From Panacagrimonas sp. (lineage in GTDB: Bacteria > Pseudomonadota > Gammaproteobacteria > Nevskiales > Nevskiaceae), in the NCBI RefSeq assembly GCF_020697055.1, contig NZ_JAJFBP010000009.1, positions 53,908-117,907 of the forward strand: a DNA stretch of 64,000 bases, written 5' to 3'. This document shows, one piece after another, positions 36,483 through 45,148 of this stretch. The translations under genes were made by a program, and so were the position numbers. Numbering within the stretch: position 1 is the stretch's first letter; each line of letters begins with the position of its first letter. The notes beneath the pieces are model-generated. The model was not told the DNA's origin. It worked only from the letters and a program-made list of their open reading frames with translations, and ran no database searches.

Positions 36483-37405
36483 GCCAGACCGACGTCCCCG
36501 ATGCGAACGCCGTCGAGCAGTGGCTGCGCGGGCTGCAGTCGCGCATCTGCGACGCGCTCGAGCAGGCCGACGCAAGCGGACGTTTCGGCAGTGATCACTG
36601 GTCGCGCGCCGAGGGCGGCGGCGGCGTCACGCGGATCCTCGAGGACGGCGCGCTGTTCGAACGCGCCGGCGTGGGCTTTTCGCTGGTGCACGGTCCGCGC
36701 CTGCCGCCTTCGGCCAGCGCCGCGCGGCCCGAGCTCGCCGGACGCGGCTTTCGCGCGATGGGCGTGTCGCTGGTGCTGCATCCGCGCAACCCGCACGTGC
36801 CGACCACGCACCTCAACGTGCGCTACCTGGTGGCCGAAAAAGAGGGCGCACCTCCGGTGTGGTGGTTCGGCGGCGGTTACGACCTGACGCCCTACTACCC
36901 CTACGAGACCGACGCCATGCACTGGCACGGCACCGCGCGCGCCGCCTGCGAACGCGTCGGGTCAACGGTGTACCCGCGGCTCAAGCAGCACTGCGACGAC
37001 TACTTCTTCCTCAAGCACCGCGGCGAGACGCGCGGCGTCGGCGGGTTGTTCTGCGACGACTGGAGCGAAGGCGGATTCGGCCCGAGCTTTGCGCTGATCC
37101 GCGCGATCGGCGACAGCTTCCTGCCGGCGTATCTGCCGATCGTGGAGCGGCGCCGCGACACGCCGTACGGCGAGCGCGAACGCCATTGGCAGCTGGTGCG
37201 GCGCGGCCGCTACGTCGAGTTCAACCTCGTGTGGGATCGCGGCACGCTGTTCGGCCTGCAATCGGGCGGGCGCACCGAGTCGATCCTGATGTCGATGCCG
37301 CCCGACGTGCGCTGGCGCTACGATCTGAAGCCCGAGCCCGGTTCGCCCGAGGCGAAGCTGCTCGACGAATTCCTCAAACCCCGCGACTGGCTGGCGCCGC
37401 CATGA
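36479..37405 (+). CDS. hemF: Oxygen-dependent coproporphyrinogen III oxidase
   Basis: 308-residue enzyme that decarboxylates coproporphyrinogen III using oxygen in aerobic heme synthesis. Clear family blocks are [40 protein letters not shown] and [14 protein letters not shown]. Normal length. Its ends overlap tsaC upstream and oxyR downstream by four bases each, so the three genes form a coupled operon. Confidence 0.97.
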   Translation: MSQTDVPDANAVEQWLRGLQSRICDALEQADASGRFGSDHWSRAEGGGGVTRILEDGALFERAGVGFSLVHGPRLPPSASAARPELAGRGFRAMGVSLVLHPRNPHVPTTHLNVRYLVAEKEGAPPVWWFGGGYDLTPYYPYETDAMHWHGTARAACERVGSTVYPRLKQHCDDYFFLKHRGETRGVGGLFCDDWSEGGFGPSFALIRAIGDSFLPAYLPIVERRRDTPYGERERHWQLVRRGRYVEFNLVWDRGTLFGLQSGGRTESILMSMPPDVRWRYDLKPEPGSPEAKLLDEFLKPRDWLAPP

Positions 37406-38346
37406 CGCTCACCGAACTGCGCTACCTGGTGAACCTGGACAAGGAGCGCCACTTCGGCCACGCCGCCGAGCGCTCGTTCGTCTCGCAGCCGACGTTGTCG
37501 GTGGCGATCAAGAAGCTCGAGGACCAGCTCGGCGTGATCCTGTTCGAGCGCGTGCGCGGCGAGGTCAAGCCCACGCCCGTCGGCGAGCGGATCGTCCAGC
37601 AGGCCAAGCGCGTATTGGCCGAAGCCAAGCGCGTGGAGGACCTGGCGCGCGAAGGCCAGGACGAGCTCGCCGGCCCGCTGCGTTTCGGCGCGATCTACAC
37701 GGTGGGTCCGTACCTGCTGCCGCACCTGATCCCGCCGCTGCGCCAGCGCGCGCCGCACATGCCGTTGGTGATCGAGGAGAACTTCACCGCGCGCCTGCTC
37801 GAACAGCTGCGCGACAACGAGATCGACGTGGTCTGCGTCGCGATCCCGATCGAGAACCCGCAGGGCCTGAGCATCTGGCCGCTGTACGACGAGGACTTCG
37901 TCGTGATGCTGCCGGCCGATCATCGCTGGGCGAGCGAATCGCAGATCACCGCGCGCCGGCTCGCCGAAGAACCGCTGCTGCTGCTCGGACCGGGCCACTG
38001 CTTTCGCGACCAGGTGATCGAGGCCTGTCCGAAGTGCGTGGACCCGGAGGCCTCCGGTCCGCGGCCGCAGACCGGCAGTAGCCTGGAGACGATCCGTCAC
38101 ATGGTCGCGGGCGGACTCGGGCTCACCGTGCTGCCGCGATCGTCGGTGGAGAACCGCCCGCTCGAGGAAGTCCCGCTGCTGGTGGCGCGACCGTTCGCGA
38201 ACAAGGCGCCGTCGAGACGGATCGCGCTGGTGTGGCGACGCACGTTTCCGCGAATCAAGGCGATCCACGCGCTGCGCGAGGCGATCCTCGCCAGTGCGAT
38301 GCGCGGCGTGAACTTTCTTCCGGAGGCCCAGCCCAGCGAGGGCTGA
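37402..38346 (+). CDS. oxyR: Peroxide-sensing LysR regulator OxyR
   Basis: 314-residue LysR-type regulator. The N-terminal winged helix ([20 protein letters not shown]) and effector domain are complete. [13 protein letters not shown] holds C200 and C209, spaced as the redox-active C199 and C208 of E. coli OxyR, so it should form the activating disulfide on peroxide exposure. Being in one operon with hemF fits a link between peroxide sensing and heme supply for catalase. Convergent with the next small gene, 13 bases apart. Confidence 0.95.
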   Translation: MTLTELRYLVNLDKERHFGHAAERSFVSQPTLSVAIKKLEDQLGVILFERVRGEVKPTPVGERIVQQAKRVLAEAKRVEDLAREGQDELAGPLRFGAIYTVGPYLLPHLIPPLRQRAPHMPLVIEENFTARLLEQLRDNEIDVVCVAIPIENPQGLSIWPLYDEDFVVMLPADHRWASESQITARRLAEEPLLLLGPGHCFRDQVIEACPKCVDPEASGPRPQTGSSLETIRHMVAGGLGLTVLPRSSVENRPLEEVPLLVARPFANKAPSRRIALVWRRTFPRIKAIHALREAILASAMRGVNFLPEAQPSEG

Positions 38347-38359
38347 GCGCGCGACCCGA

Positions 38360-38740
38360 TCAGGCCGTGGCGATCGCGTCGCTGGTGCGACGCGCGAACA
38401 CCTCGGAAGGCAGCAGCGTCTTCAGATGTGCGGCCGGCCGCTTGCGCGCTTCGCGCAGGGTGTTGAGCGCGGTCACCGCGGCGCGATCGTCGGCCGTGCT
38501 CACCAGGCTGAACGACTCGTCGAGCAGCGTCACCCTGGGTCCATCGGCCGCCTGCTCGATCGCCAGATGGCGTGACGCACGCAGCCGTTCGAGCCCGGCG
38601 ATCAGGTCGCCGCGTCGCAGCATCGTCTCCGGCCAGATCTGGATCAGCTCGCGCAGCGGCATTCCGCAGCCGACGCACACCTGGCGCGAGACCAGCACGC
38701 GATGGATCGCGTATTCGATCGTTTTGGGCGTGATTTTCAT
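38360..38740 (-). CDS. Small protein of unknown function, paralogue A (winged-helix-like)
   Basis: 126 residues, not recognised. It starts MKITPKTIEYAIHRVL with a GGGGGG stretch upstream; an ATG at 38758 would add six residues. The pattern L..L...WPET.LRRGDL..GLERLRAS..L.IE..........L.D..F.LV...D is shared position by position with the next upstream gene (38841-39206), so these are tandem duplicates. The helix-helix-helix-strand layout followed by a hydrophobic pair of strands suggests a winged-helix fold; that is inferred. It has a CxxC (CVGC) near residue 22 that its paralogue lacks. No signal peptide. Confidence 0.65.
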   Translation of the reverse strand: MKITPKTIEYAIHRVLVSRQVCVGCGMPLRELIQIWPETMLRRGDLIAGLERLRASRHLAIEQAADGPRVTLLDESFSLVSTADDRAAVTALNTLREARKRPAAHLKTLLPSEVFARRTSDAIATA

Positions 38741-38840
38741 GAGGCCCCCCGCCGACATGGCACGCCGTCCCCACGGCCGTGCAGCGCGCAGTCTAGCGTG
38801 AGTTCTGCCCGGCCAAGGGTGGGCCCCGACGAGTCGCGCG

Positions 38841-39206
38841 TCAGGGGCGGACGTCGCCCGGGCGTCGACCCGAACCCGGCTTCGGATTGCCGGCGGTCTT
38901 GATCGGCGCCCTCAGCTTGCGAAGCACGGCCAGGGCGGCATGGGCGCGCTTGTCCTCCTCGCTGACGATCTGGCCGAAGCGGTCGTTCACCAGCTGCACC
39001 TCGTCGCCAAAGATCGAACGCTCCAGCTTGAGGAAGCCCGACGCCTGCAAGGCCTTGAGCCCTTTGTCCAGGTCCTCTTCCCGCAACCGGGTCTCCGGCC
39101 ACCGGCGGCGCAGGGTCGTCAGATTCACGCTGCCGCCCTGTTTGATGTCCATTCCCGCCAGCATCTCGTAGATGCCGAAGAAGATGGTTTTGGTGGAGAC
39201 CTTCAT
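38841..39206 (-). CDS. Small protein of unknown function, paralogue B (winged-helix-like)
   Basis: 121 residues, not recognised. MKVSTKTIFFGIYEMLAG aligns with MKITPKTIEYAIHRVL of the downstream paralogue, and RRRWPETRLREEDLDKGLKA with its WPETMLRRGDLIAGLER. A charged C-terminal tail (KTAGNPKPGSGRRPGD) follows. The predicted fold is again winged-helix-like. The ATG at 39206 is chosen because it aligns with the paralogue; the frame remains open upstream. It lies 100 bp downstream of the TauE-like gene and 100 bp upstream of paralogue A. Confidence 0.65.
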   Translation of the reverse strand: MKVSTKTIFFGIYEMLAGMDIKQGGSVNLTTLRRRWPETRLREEDLDKGLKALQASGFLKLERSIFGDEVQLVNDRFGQIVSEEDKRAHAALAVLRKLRAPIKTAGNPKPGSGRRPGDVRP

Positions 39207-39306
39207 GGGGAGCGGTTCGGGATGGCGCTGAAACGGGCCTACTGTACCCGGTGGCGAACGCGCTGCCGATACGCCCGGATCGGCGGCATCTACGGCCCGC
39301 TTCCGG

Positions 39307-40101
39307 TCAGTGGCGCAGCATCTCGACGGCCACGACGGCCAGCATCGCGGCGAACGCCAGCTGCAGCTTTCGCGGCGACATCCGGTGCGCCAGCCGGGCC
39401 CCGAGCGGGGCCGCCAGCGTGCTGGCCACGGCCAGCCCGGCAAAGGCGGTGCCGCTGACATAGCCCAGCGCCGGACCCGGAACGCCCGGCTCGTGCCAGC
39501 CGGCGACGATGTAGCCGAGCGCGCCGGCCCAGGCGATCGGGATGCCGCCGGCCGCGGCCGTGCCCACGCACTGGCGCATTTCGAAACCGCGCAGTGCCAG
39601 GTAGGGCCCGGTCAGCGACCCGCCGCCGATGCCGATCAGCGACGACAGCAGGCCGACGATGCCGCCGGCGACGCCCAGCTCCGGGTGGCGCGGCGGCGCC
39701 ATCGCATCCAGCGCGCCGAAGCGGTAGTCGAACGCCATCTGCAGCGCGATCAGCAGGCTGCTCACGCCCACCAGCCTGCGCAGCGCCGTGCCCGGCAATG
39801 CGTCGGCCACGAACGCGCCGCTCAGCGCGCCGATCGCCAGCGCCGGTCCGTACCAGCGCAGCACGTCCCAGCGCACGCCGCCGCGACGGTGATGCGACAT
39901 CGTCGAGCTGATCGAGGTCAGCGCGATCACCGCCAGCGAGGTGCCCAGCGAGATGTGCATGACGATCGTCGGCGAGACGCCCTGACCGGTGAGCACGATC
40001 GCCAACGCGGGCACCATCACCATGCCGCCACCGATGCCGAACAGGCCGGCGAGCACGCCGGCGACGGTGCCGGTGGCCAGATAGATGAGCAGGTTTTCCA
40101 T
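39307..40101 (-). CDS. TauE/SafE-family membrane permease
   Basis: 264-residue polytopic protein of the TauE/SafE (formerly DUF81) family, associated with export of sulfite or organosulfonates. The internal duplication is visible as two glycine-rich repeats, GLFGIGGGMVMVPAL (about 19-33) and SLIGIGGGSLTGPYL in the second half, each on a re-entrant helix. ATG at 40101, 79 bp from the divergent slt gene. Possible functional link to cysJI in sulfur handling, though they are 16 kb apart. Confidence 0.88.
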   Translation of the reverse strand: MENLLIYLATGTVAGVLAGLFGIGGGMVMVPALAIVLTGQGVSPTIVMHISLGTSLAVIALTSISSTMSHHRRGGVRWDVLRWYGPALAIGALSGAFVADALPGTALRRLVGVSSLLIALQMAFDYRFGALDAMAPPRHPELGVAGGIVGLLSSLIGIGGGSLTGPYLALRGFEMRQCVGTAAAGGIPIAWAGALGYIVAGWHEPGVPGPALGYVSGTAFAGLAVASTLAAPLGARLAHRMSPRKLQLAFAAMLAVVAVEMLRH

Positions 40102-40180
40102 GCGGTGCGTTGAGCGGTCGCCGTGCGCGCGCGTTCGATTCGTACAATGGGGCGCGCATCCTACGCATCCGTTCGCCGCC

Positions 40181-42145
40181 ATGCTTCGCACGACGCTGTT
40201 TCTCGCCGTCGCCCTGGCCGGGTCGACCCCGGTCGTGGCGCAGACGACGGCCCAAGATCCGCTGGCCGGCCCGCGCGCGGCCTTCGCGCTCGCGCTGAGC
40301 GCGGTGCCCGGCGGCAATCCCGCCTACGAAGATTCGGACCTGCTCCGCAGCTATCCGCTCTACCCCTGGCTCGAGGCCGAGCGGCTGAAGTTCCAGCTCG
40401 CGCGCGCGGATCGCGACGGGAGCGAACCGCCCGACGCCGCCATCGCCGCGTTCCTCACGCGCGACGGCGATGCGCCATGGACGCGCGACCTGCGCGCGGC
40501 CTGGCTCAAGACGCTCGCCTCGCAGCGGCGCTGGCCCGAGTTCCTCGGCTTCTACCTGGAGTCGCGCGCCGACACCGCGCTGCGCTGCAACGCGAGCGTC
40601 GCATCGATCCAGACCGGTCCTTCGGCCGCGCTGGTCGCGCCGGCGCTGGCGATCTGGAACACCGGCTCGGAACTGCCGGCCGCGTGCACGCCGATGATCG
40701 ACTGGCTCACGCAGCAGGGCGCGATCGGCCCCCAGCAGATCGCGGAGCGCACGCGCCTTGCGCTCGAGGCGCAGAAGCTCGCGGTGGCGCGGATGCTGAT
40801 CCGTCAGCTACCCGAGGAGCAGCGCGGGCCCTACCAGCTGTGGGCCGATGTGCTCGACAACCCGGCCAGGCATCTCGAACGCGGACTGGCGCAGGGCGTC
40901 GAGCCGCGCGGTGCGATCGACGGCTTCAGCAAGCTCGCGCGCAGCAATGCCGATGATGCGGCGCTGACGGCCGCGCGCATCGAGGCCTCGGGCGTGCCGA
41001 CGCGCGCGCCGGCCACGGTGGGCGACATGCGCCGGGAGATCGCGCTGAACCTGGCGTGGAGCCGTCGTCCGGAATCGGTGGGGATGTTCCGCCAGGTCCC
41101 CGAGGCGGCGCTGGACGAGCGTGCGCACGAATGGCGCGTGCGCGCCGCGCTGTGGGCGGGCGACTGGGCGCTCGCCGCGGCCTGGATCGCGCGCATGCCG
41201 CCGGCGCTGCTCGATCAACCGCGCTGGCGCTACTGGCGCGCGCGCGCCAACGACAAGCTCGATCGCGACGACGTCGCCGACGCCGAGTACGAACGCCTCG
41301 CGCAGGAGAACGGCTACTACGCGGTGCTTGCATCCGAACGCCTCAAGCGCGGCTACGCGCCGCGGACGCAGGTGCGTCCAGGTGACGCGGCGGCGCGCGC
41401 GTTGATCGACGCCTCGCCGGGCTTCGTGCGTGCGCGCGAAGCCTGGCGCGTCGAGCAGCTGGCCTGGGCGCGCAGCGAGTGGAACGAGGCGACCAGGAAC
41501 TTCGATCCCGCGCACCTGCTGGAAGCCGCGCGCGTGGCCTCGGGTTGGGGCTGGCACCTGCAGGCGGTGGCGACGTCGTCGCGCGCCGAGGTGTTCGACG
41601 ACTTCGGCCTGCTCTATCCGCGTCCCTACGCGCGCGAGCTGCACGGCGCCGCCAAGCGCGTGCAGCTGCCGGCGGAATGGGTGTGGGGCGTGCTGCGCCA
41701 GGAGAGCCTGTACGACCCGCGCGCACGCTCGTCGGCCAACGCGCTGGGCTTGCTGCAGCTGCTGCCGGCGACGGCGCGCGCGGTGGCACGACGCAACGAC
41801 TTCGACACGCCCAGCGAGCAGGACCTGTTCGACCCGCAGACCAACCTGCTGCTCGGCACCACGTACCTGCGCGAGCAGTTCGACCGCTTCGGCGGGCGCT
41901 TCGTGCTCGTGCTCGGCGCGTACAACGCCGGTCCCAACGCGGTGAAGCGCTGGCTGCCGGAGGCGCCGCTGGAGACCGACGTGTGGATCGAGAACGTGCC
42001 GTTCAACGAGACGCGCAACTACATCCAGCGCATCGTCTGGCACAGCACCGTGTTCGGCTGGGAATCCAGCGGCAACAAGCCGCAGCGCATCACGTCGTGG
42101 ATGACGCCGATCTCGGCGGACCTGCCGCCGGTGAAGGACTCGTGA
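40181..42145 (+). CDS. slt: Soluble lytic murein transglycosylase
   Basis: 654-residue periplasmic enzyme cleaving the MurNAc-GlcNAc bond of peptidoglycan with 1,6-anhydro product formation. The ATG at 40181 starts a signal peptide ([21 protein letters not shown]). A long alpha-superhelical U-shaped N-terminal region precedes the catalytic SLT domain, whose glutamate is E508 in [11 protein letters not shown], followed by [16 protein letters not shown] and [14 protein letters not shown]. Length is close to Slt70. Confidence 0.93.
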   Translation: MLRTTLFLAVALAGSTPVVAQTTAQDPLAGPRAAFALALSAVPGGNPAYEDSDLLRSYPLYPWLEAERLKFQLARADRDGSEPPDAAIAAFLTRDGDAPWTRDLRAAWLKTLASQRRWPEFLGFYLESRADTALRCNASVASIQTGPSAALVAPALAIWNTGSELPAACTPMIDWLTQQGAIGPQQIAERTRLALEAQKLAVARMLIRQLPEEQRGPYQLWADVLDNPARHLERGLAQGVEPRGAIDGFSKLARSNADDAALTAARIEASGVPTRAPATVGDMRREIALNLAWSRRPESVGMFRQVPEAALDERAHEWRVRAALWAGDWALAAAWIARMPPALLDQPRWRYWRARANDKLDRDDVADAEYERLAQENGYYAVLASERLKRGYAPRTQVRPGDAAARALIDASPGFVRAREAWRVEQLAWARSEWNEATRNFDPAHLLEAARVASGWGWHLQAVATSSRAEVFDDFGLLYPRPYARELHGAAKRVQLPAEWVWGVLRQESLYDPRARSSANALGLLQLLPATARAVARRNDFDTPSEQDLFDPQTNLLLGTTYLREQFDRFGGRFVLVLGAYNAGPNAVKRWLPEAPLETDVWIENVPFNETRNYIQRIVWHSTVFGWESSGNKPQRITSWMTPISADLPPVKDS

Positions 42146-42171
42146 AGCTTTCGCGATCCATCCTTTTCGCC

Positions 42172-42269
42172 TTCCCCGCCTGCGGGAGAGCGTGGCCGAA
42201 GACCGGGAGAGGGCGTTCGGATCTGGAAGTCCCTCTTCTCTTGCCCTTCTCCCGCACGCGGGAGAGGGG
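42172..42269. repeat. REP-like palindrome pair (family A) between slt and cca
   Basis: A degenerate copy (CTTCCCCGCCTGCGGGAGAG region, 42171-42190) and a good hairpin (CCCTTCTCCCGC / GCGGGAGAGGG, 42244-42269) enclose about 55 bp. The pair fills the 133-bp gap; the right copy ends nine bases before the cca start and could fold over its ribosome-binding site. Confidence 0.7.
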
Positions 42270-42278
42270 AATGTGCGC

Positions 42279-43538
42279 ATGAAGATCTACCTCGTCGGCG
42301 GCGCGGTGCGCGACGCGCTGCTCGGCATCCCGGTGAAGGAACGCGACTGGGTCGTCGTCGGCGCCACGCCCGAAGAGATGACCGCGCAAGGCTTTCGTCC
42401 GGTGGGCCGCGATTTTCCGGTGTTCCTGCATCCGCAGACCAAGGAGGAGCACGCGCTGGCGCGTACCGAGCGCAAGTCCGGCCGCGGCTACCACGGGTTC
42501 ACGTTCCACACCGGACCCGAGGTCACGCTCGAGGACGACCTGTGGCGGCGCGATCTGACGATCAACGCGATCGCGCAGGACGAGCAGGGCGCGCTGGTGG
42601 ATCCGCACGGCGGCCGCGCCGATCTGGACGCGCGCGTGCTGCGGCATGTGAGCGAAGCCTTCGCCGAGGACCCGGTCCGCATCCTGCGCATCGCGCGTTT
42701 CGCGGCGCGCTTCGCGAGCCTGGGCTTCCACGTCGCGCCGGAAACGATGGCGCTGATGCGCTCGATGGTCGACGCCGGCGAGGCCGATCATCTCGTGCCC
42801 GAGCGCGTGTGGAAGGAGACCGAGCGCGCGCTGATGGAGGCATCCCCGGGCGTGTTCTTCGACGTGCTGCACGCATGCGGCGCGCTGGCGCGCGTGATGC
42901 CGGAACTCGCGGCGTTGTCAGGCGTGCCGCAGCGCGCGGACTACCACCCCGAGGTCGACACGCTGCTGCACACGCGCATGTGCGTGGATGCCGCCGCTCG
43001 CGCCGGGTTCGTGCTCGACGTGCGCGTGGCCACGCTGCTGCACGACCTGGGCAAGGCCGCGACGCCGTCCGGGGAGTGGCCGCGCCATCTGCTGCACGAG
43101 CAGCGCGGCGTGCCGCTGGTCAAGGGATTCTGCGAACGCCTGCGCGTGCCGGCGGCGATGCGCGACCTCGCGGTGGCGGTGACGCGCGATCACCTCAACG
43201 TGCACCGCGCCAGGGAGCTGCGGGCATCGACGTTGCTCGAGCTGCTCGAACGGCTCGATGCGTTCCGCAAGCCGGCGCGCTTCGAGCTCGCGCTGCAGTC
43301 CTGCGAATGCGATGCGCGCGGACGCCTGGGGTTCGAGGATGCGCCGTATCCGCAGACCGACTATCTGCGCGAGGCGGCGAAAGTCGCCGTCGTCGCCAAC
43401 GCGGACGTGATCGCGGATGGATTCAGCGGGCCTGCGATCGGCGAAGAGATCGCTCGTCGTCGACTCGAGCAGTTGCGACGCTGGAAGCCGGCCGCCAACG
43501 GTGACGCCGAAAACAAGGAACCCCGCGGAGTCGGGTGA
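42279..43538 (+). CDS. cca: Multifunctional CCA-adding tRNA nucleotidyltransferase with HD domain
   Basis: 419-residue class II enzyme adding CCA to tRNA 3' ends. It begins [28 protein letters not shown], seen here as [10 protein letters not shown] and ERDW with the catalytic carboxylates; [10 protein letters not shown] and [12 protein letters not shown] follow. The HD-domain LLHDLGKA has H255 and D256, as in E. coli, giving phosphohydrolase activity. The ATG at 42279 fits the family start. Its stop lies within a bidirectional terminator hairpin. Confidence 0.96.
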   Translation: MKIYLVGGAVRDALLGIPVKERDWVVVGATPEEMTAQGFRPVGRDFPVFLHPQTKEEHALARTERKSGRGYHGFTFHTGPEVTLEDDLWRRDLTINAIAQDEQGALVDPHGGRADLDARVLRHVSEAFAEDPVRILRIARFAARFASLGFHVAPETMALMRSMVDAGEADHLVPERVWKETERALMEASPGVFFDVLHACGALARVMPELAALSGVPQRADYHPEVDTLLHTRMCVDAAARAGFVLDVRVATLLHDLGKAATPSGEWPRHLLHEQRGVPLVKGFCERLRVPAAMRDLAVAVTRDHLNVHRARELRASTLLELLERLDAFRKPARFELALQSCECDARGRLGFEDAPYPQTDYLREAAKVAVVANADVIADGFSGPAIGEEIARRRLEQLRRWKPAANGDAENKEPRGVG

Positions 43539-43549
43539 CGCCGCGGGGT
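43520..43549. terminator. Bidirectional terminator between cca and repeat protein 1
   Basis: Nine-base arms ACCCCGCGG and CCGCGGGGT with a 12-base loop. On the minus strand the stem is followed by TCCTTGTTTTC, a weak T-rich tail; on the plus strand by GCTTCGAATT. It overlaps the last six codons of cca. Confidence 0.7.
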
Positions 43550-43570
43550 GCTTCGAATTGCGGGTCGCGC

Positions 43571-43903
43571 CTACAGGCCGCCGAGCGCCGGCAGACCGTT
43601 CAGACCCGGCAGCGCGGCCGGCGCGCGCAGGCCCGACAGGCCGTCGAGCGCCGGCAGGCCACCCAGTCCACCCTTGGGGTTGGTCAGCACACCGCTGAGC
43701 ACGCCACCGAGGACCGGCAGGCCGCCGACCACCGGCACGCCGCCGCTGACCGAACCCAGCAGCGGCAGGCTGCTGACGACGCGGCCGAGATTGAGGTTCA
43801 GGCCGCCGAGCAGGGTCTGCGGATTGAACGGGGTGGCGTGGGCCGAAGCCGAGCCGACCAGCGTGGCGGCGGCGACCAGGGCCATCGAAATCTTCTTGCG
43901 CAT
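43571..43903 (-). CDS. Secreted Gly/Leu/Val/Pro-repeat protein 1
   Basis: 110 residues, family not recognised. The ATG at 43903 gives MRKKISMALVAAATLVGSASAHA, a clear signal peptide cut after residue 23. The mature part is almost free of charged residues and built from motifs such as LPLLGSVSGG, VPVVGGLPVLGGVLSG, GLGGLPALDGL and LPGLNGLPALGGL. Composition and signal peptide are shared with the next upstream gene, so the two are paralogues. Likely exported; a fibrous, amyloid-like or surface-coating role is possible but unproven. A TGACGTCA palindrome lies about 37 bp upstream. Confidence 0.75.
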   Translation of the reverse strand: MRKKISMALVAAATLVGSASAHATPFNPQTLLGGLNLNLGRVVSSLPLLGSVSGGVPVVGGLPVLGGVLSGVLTNPKGGLGGLPALDGLSGLRAPAALPGLNGLPALGGL

Positions 43904-43938
43904 GACGGATTCACTTCCTGCTTGTTCGGGCACGAACG

Positions 43939-43951
43939 GGTGACGTCATGC
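43939..43951. promoter_or_regulatory. TGACGTCA box upstream of repeat protein 1
   Basis: GGTGACGTCATGC, containing the 8-bp palindrome TGACGTCA. The identical 13 bases occur at 44941-44953 upstream of the paralogous gene. Probably a shared operator or promoter part. Confidence 0.5.
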
Positions 43952-44064
43952 TCAGGCGGAACCGGCGATGCGTCCGGTCATCGCGGACGAGCGGGGCCGC
44001 GCCGCCGATCGGAACGACGAAGGGCTCGGCGCGACAGACCAACGATGCGCTCGAAACGCACGAA

Positions 44065-44093
44065 GCCCCGCAGCGTCGACGACGCCGCGGGGC
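44065..44093 (-). terminator. Terminator of repeat protein 2
   Basis: GCCCCGC arms (44065-44071 and 44087-44093) with an inner GCGTC/GACGC stem, 66 bp after the stop of the gene at 44160. On the minus strand the stem is followed by TTCGTGCGTTTCG. It separates the two paralogues transcriptionally. Confidence 0.7.
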
Positions 44094-44159
44094 CTGCTTG
44101 CCGCCGCGCGTGCCGATCAGGCCACGCGCTCACCTCACCGGTGTGATGGCCTTGCTTGC

Positions 44160-44813
44160 CTAGATGCTGCCGAGCACGGGCAGCTGGCCCACCGTGCCCT
44201 GCACGACCCCGCCGATCACCGGCAGGCCACCGACGCCACCGATGCCACCCCCGACCGATCCGCCGATCACGGGCAGGCCGTTGAGCGTGCCGGTCACGAT
44301 GCCGCCGACACCACCGGTACCGCCGATCAGTCCGAGGCCCGGCAGATTGCCGGACAGCGAGCCGGTGACGACGCCGCCGACCAGCGGCATCACGTCGAGT
44401 CCGACCAATCCACCGCCCGCGGTGCCGCCGAGCACGCCGCCGATCACCGGAAGTCCGTCGAGACCAGGCAGGCTGCCACCGAGTCCGCCGCCGAGCACGC
44501 CGCCGACGACGGGCAGGCCATTGAGTCCGGGCAGGCTGCCGCCGGCTCCACCGCCGAGGACGCCGCCGATCACCGGCAGGCTGGTGAGTCCGGCGCCGCC
44601 GAGCACGCCGCCCACGACCGGCAACGTGCCCACCACCGGCAGGCCACCGGGCAGGCCGCCCGTGATCGAGCCGATCACCGGCAGGCCACCGACGATGCCG
44701 CCGAGATTGAGGTTGCCGAGCACCGGCAGCGCACCGACGGTGTTGCCGGCATGCGCCGACATCGAACCCGCCAGGGCGGCCGCGGCGACGACGAACTTCG
44801 AGATTTTTCGCAT
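44160..44813 (-). CDS. Secreted Gly/Leu/Val/Pro-repeat protein 2
   Basis: 217 residues, family not recognised. The ATG at 44813 follows a strong ribosome site (GAAGGGAG) and opens a signal peptide MRKISKFVVAAAALAGSMSAHA. The mature chain contains ten LPV(I/V/L)G motifs, most as GLPVIGGVLGG or LPVVGGVLGG separated by GGSLPGLNG-type linkers, with a period near 25-30 residues. It has no lysine or arginine and only two aspartates after the signal peptide. It is a longer version of the 43571-43903 product. The repetition is at protein level with divergent codons, so it is an old repeat under selection. Cell-surface or secreted structural role suspected. Confidence 0.78.
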   Translation of the reverse strand: MRKISKFVVAAAALAGSMSAHAGNTVGALPVLGNLNLGGIVGGLPVIGSITGGLPGGLPVVGTLPVVGGVLGGAGLTSLPVIGGVLGGGAGGSLPGLNGLPVVGGVLGGGLGGSLPGLDGLPVIGGVLGGTAGGGLVGLDVMPLVGGVVTGSLSGNLPGLGLIGGTGGVGGIVTGTLNGLPVIGGSVGGGIGGVGGLPVIGGVVQGTVGQLPVLGSI

Positions 44814-45148
44814 TTGAAACTCCCTTCGATTTTGGAGAGACGTGGATCCCGGACGTCGGACGCCGACGTGGCTCGGAGGGCGCTGCGCGGTCTTCTCCTT
44901 TCGCGGCGTCATCCGGGAGTGGCCTGTGCGCGCCGCGTCCGGTGACGTCATGCATACGGGTTTTCACCGCGACGATTCGTTGACGCGGACAGGCGGAATG
45001 TTGACGCCGACAGGAGCGATGAACGGTCGGGCGCGACGGATGAGCGCGACGGTGACCGAACCGTCAGTCGTTTTCGCGCGGAAACGCCCGCGATGCCTGC
45101 GATCTGACGCAGGTCACGACCCGACGCGATCGCGTTGCAAGCCGCGTG
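44814..45148. promoter_or_regulatory. 335-bp upstream region of repeat protein 2
   Basis: No gene is seen. It contains GGTGACGTCATGC at 44941-44953 (shared with the paralogue), two 15-bp near-identical direct repeats GTTGACGCGGACAGG (44979-44993) and GTTGACGCCGACAGG (45000-45014) offset by 21 bp, and a CCTGCG/CGCAGG hairpin at 45096-45113 that may end DUF547 transcription. The direct repeats, two helix turns apart, look like a tandem operator. Confidence 0.5.

Noticed and set aside
44160..44813. Spaced repeats resembling a CRISPR array
   Set aside because: The units are degenerate, in frame, of unequal spacing and encode LPVxGG motifs after a signal peptide; no cas genes are nearby.
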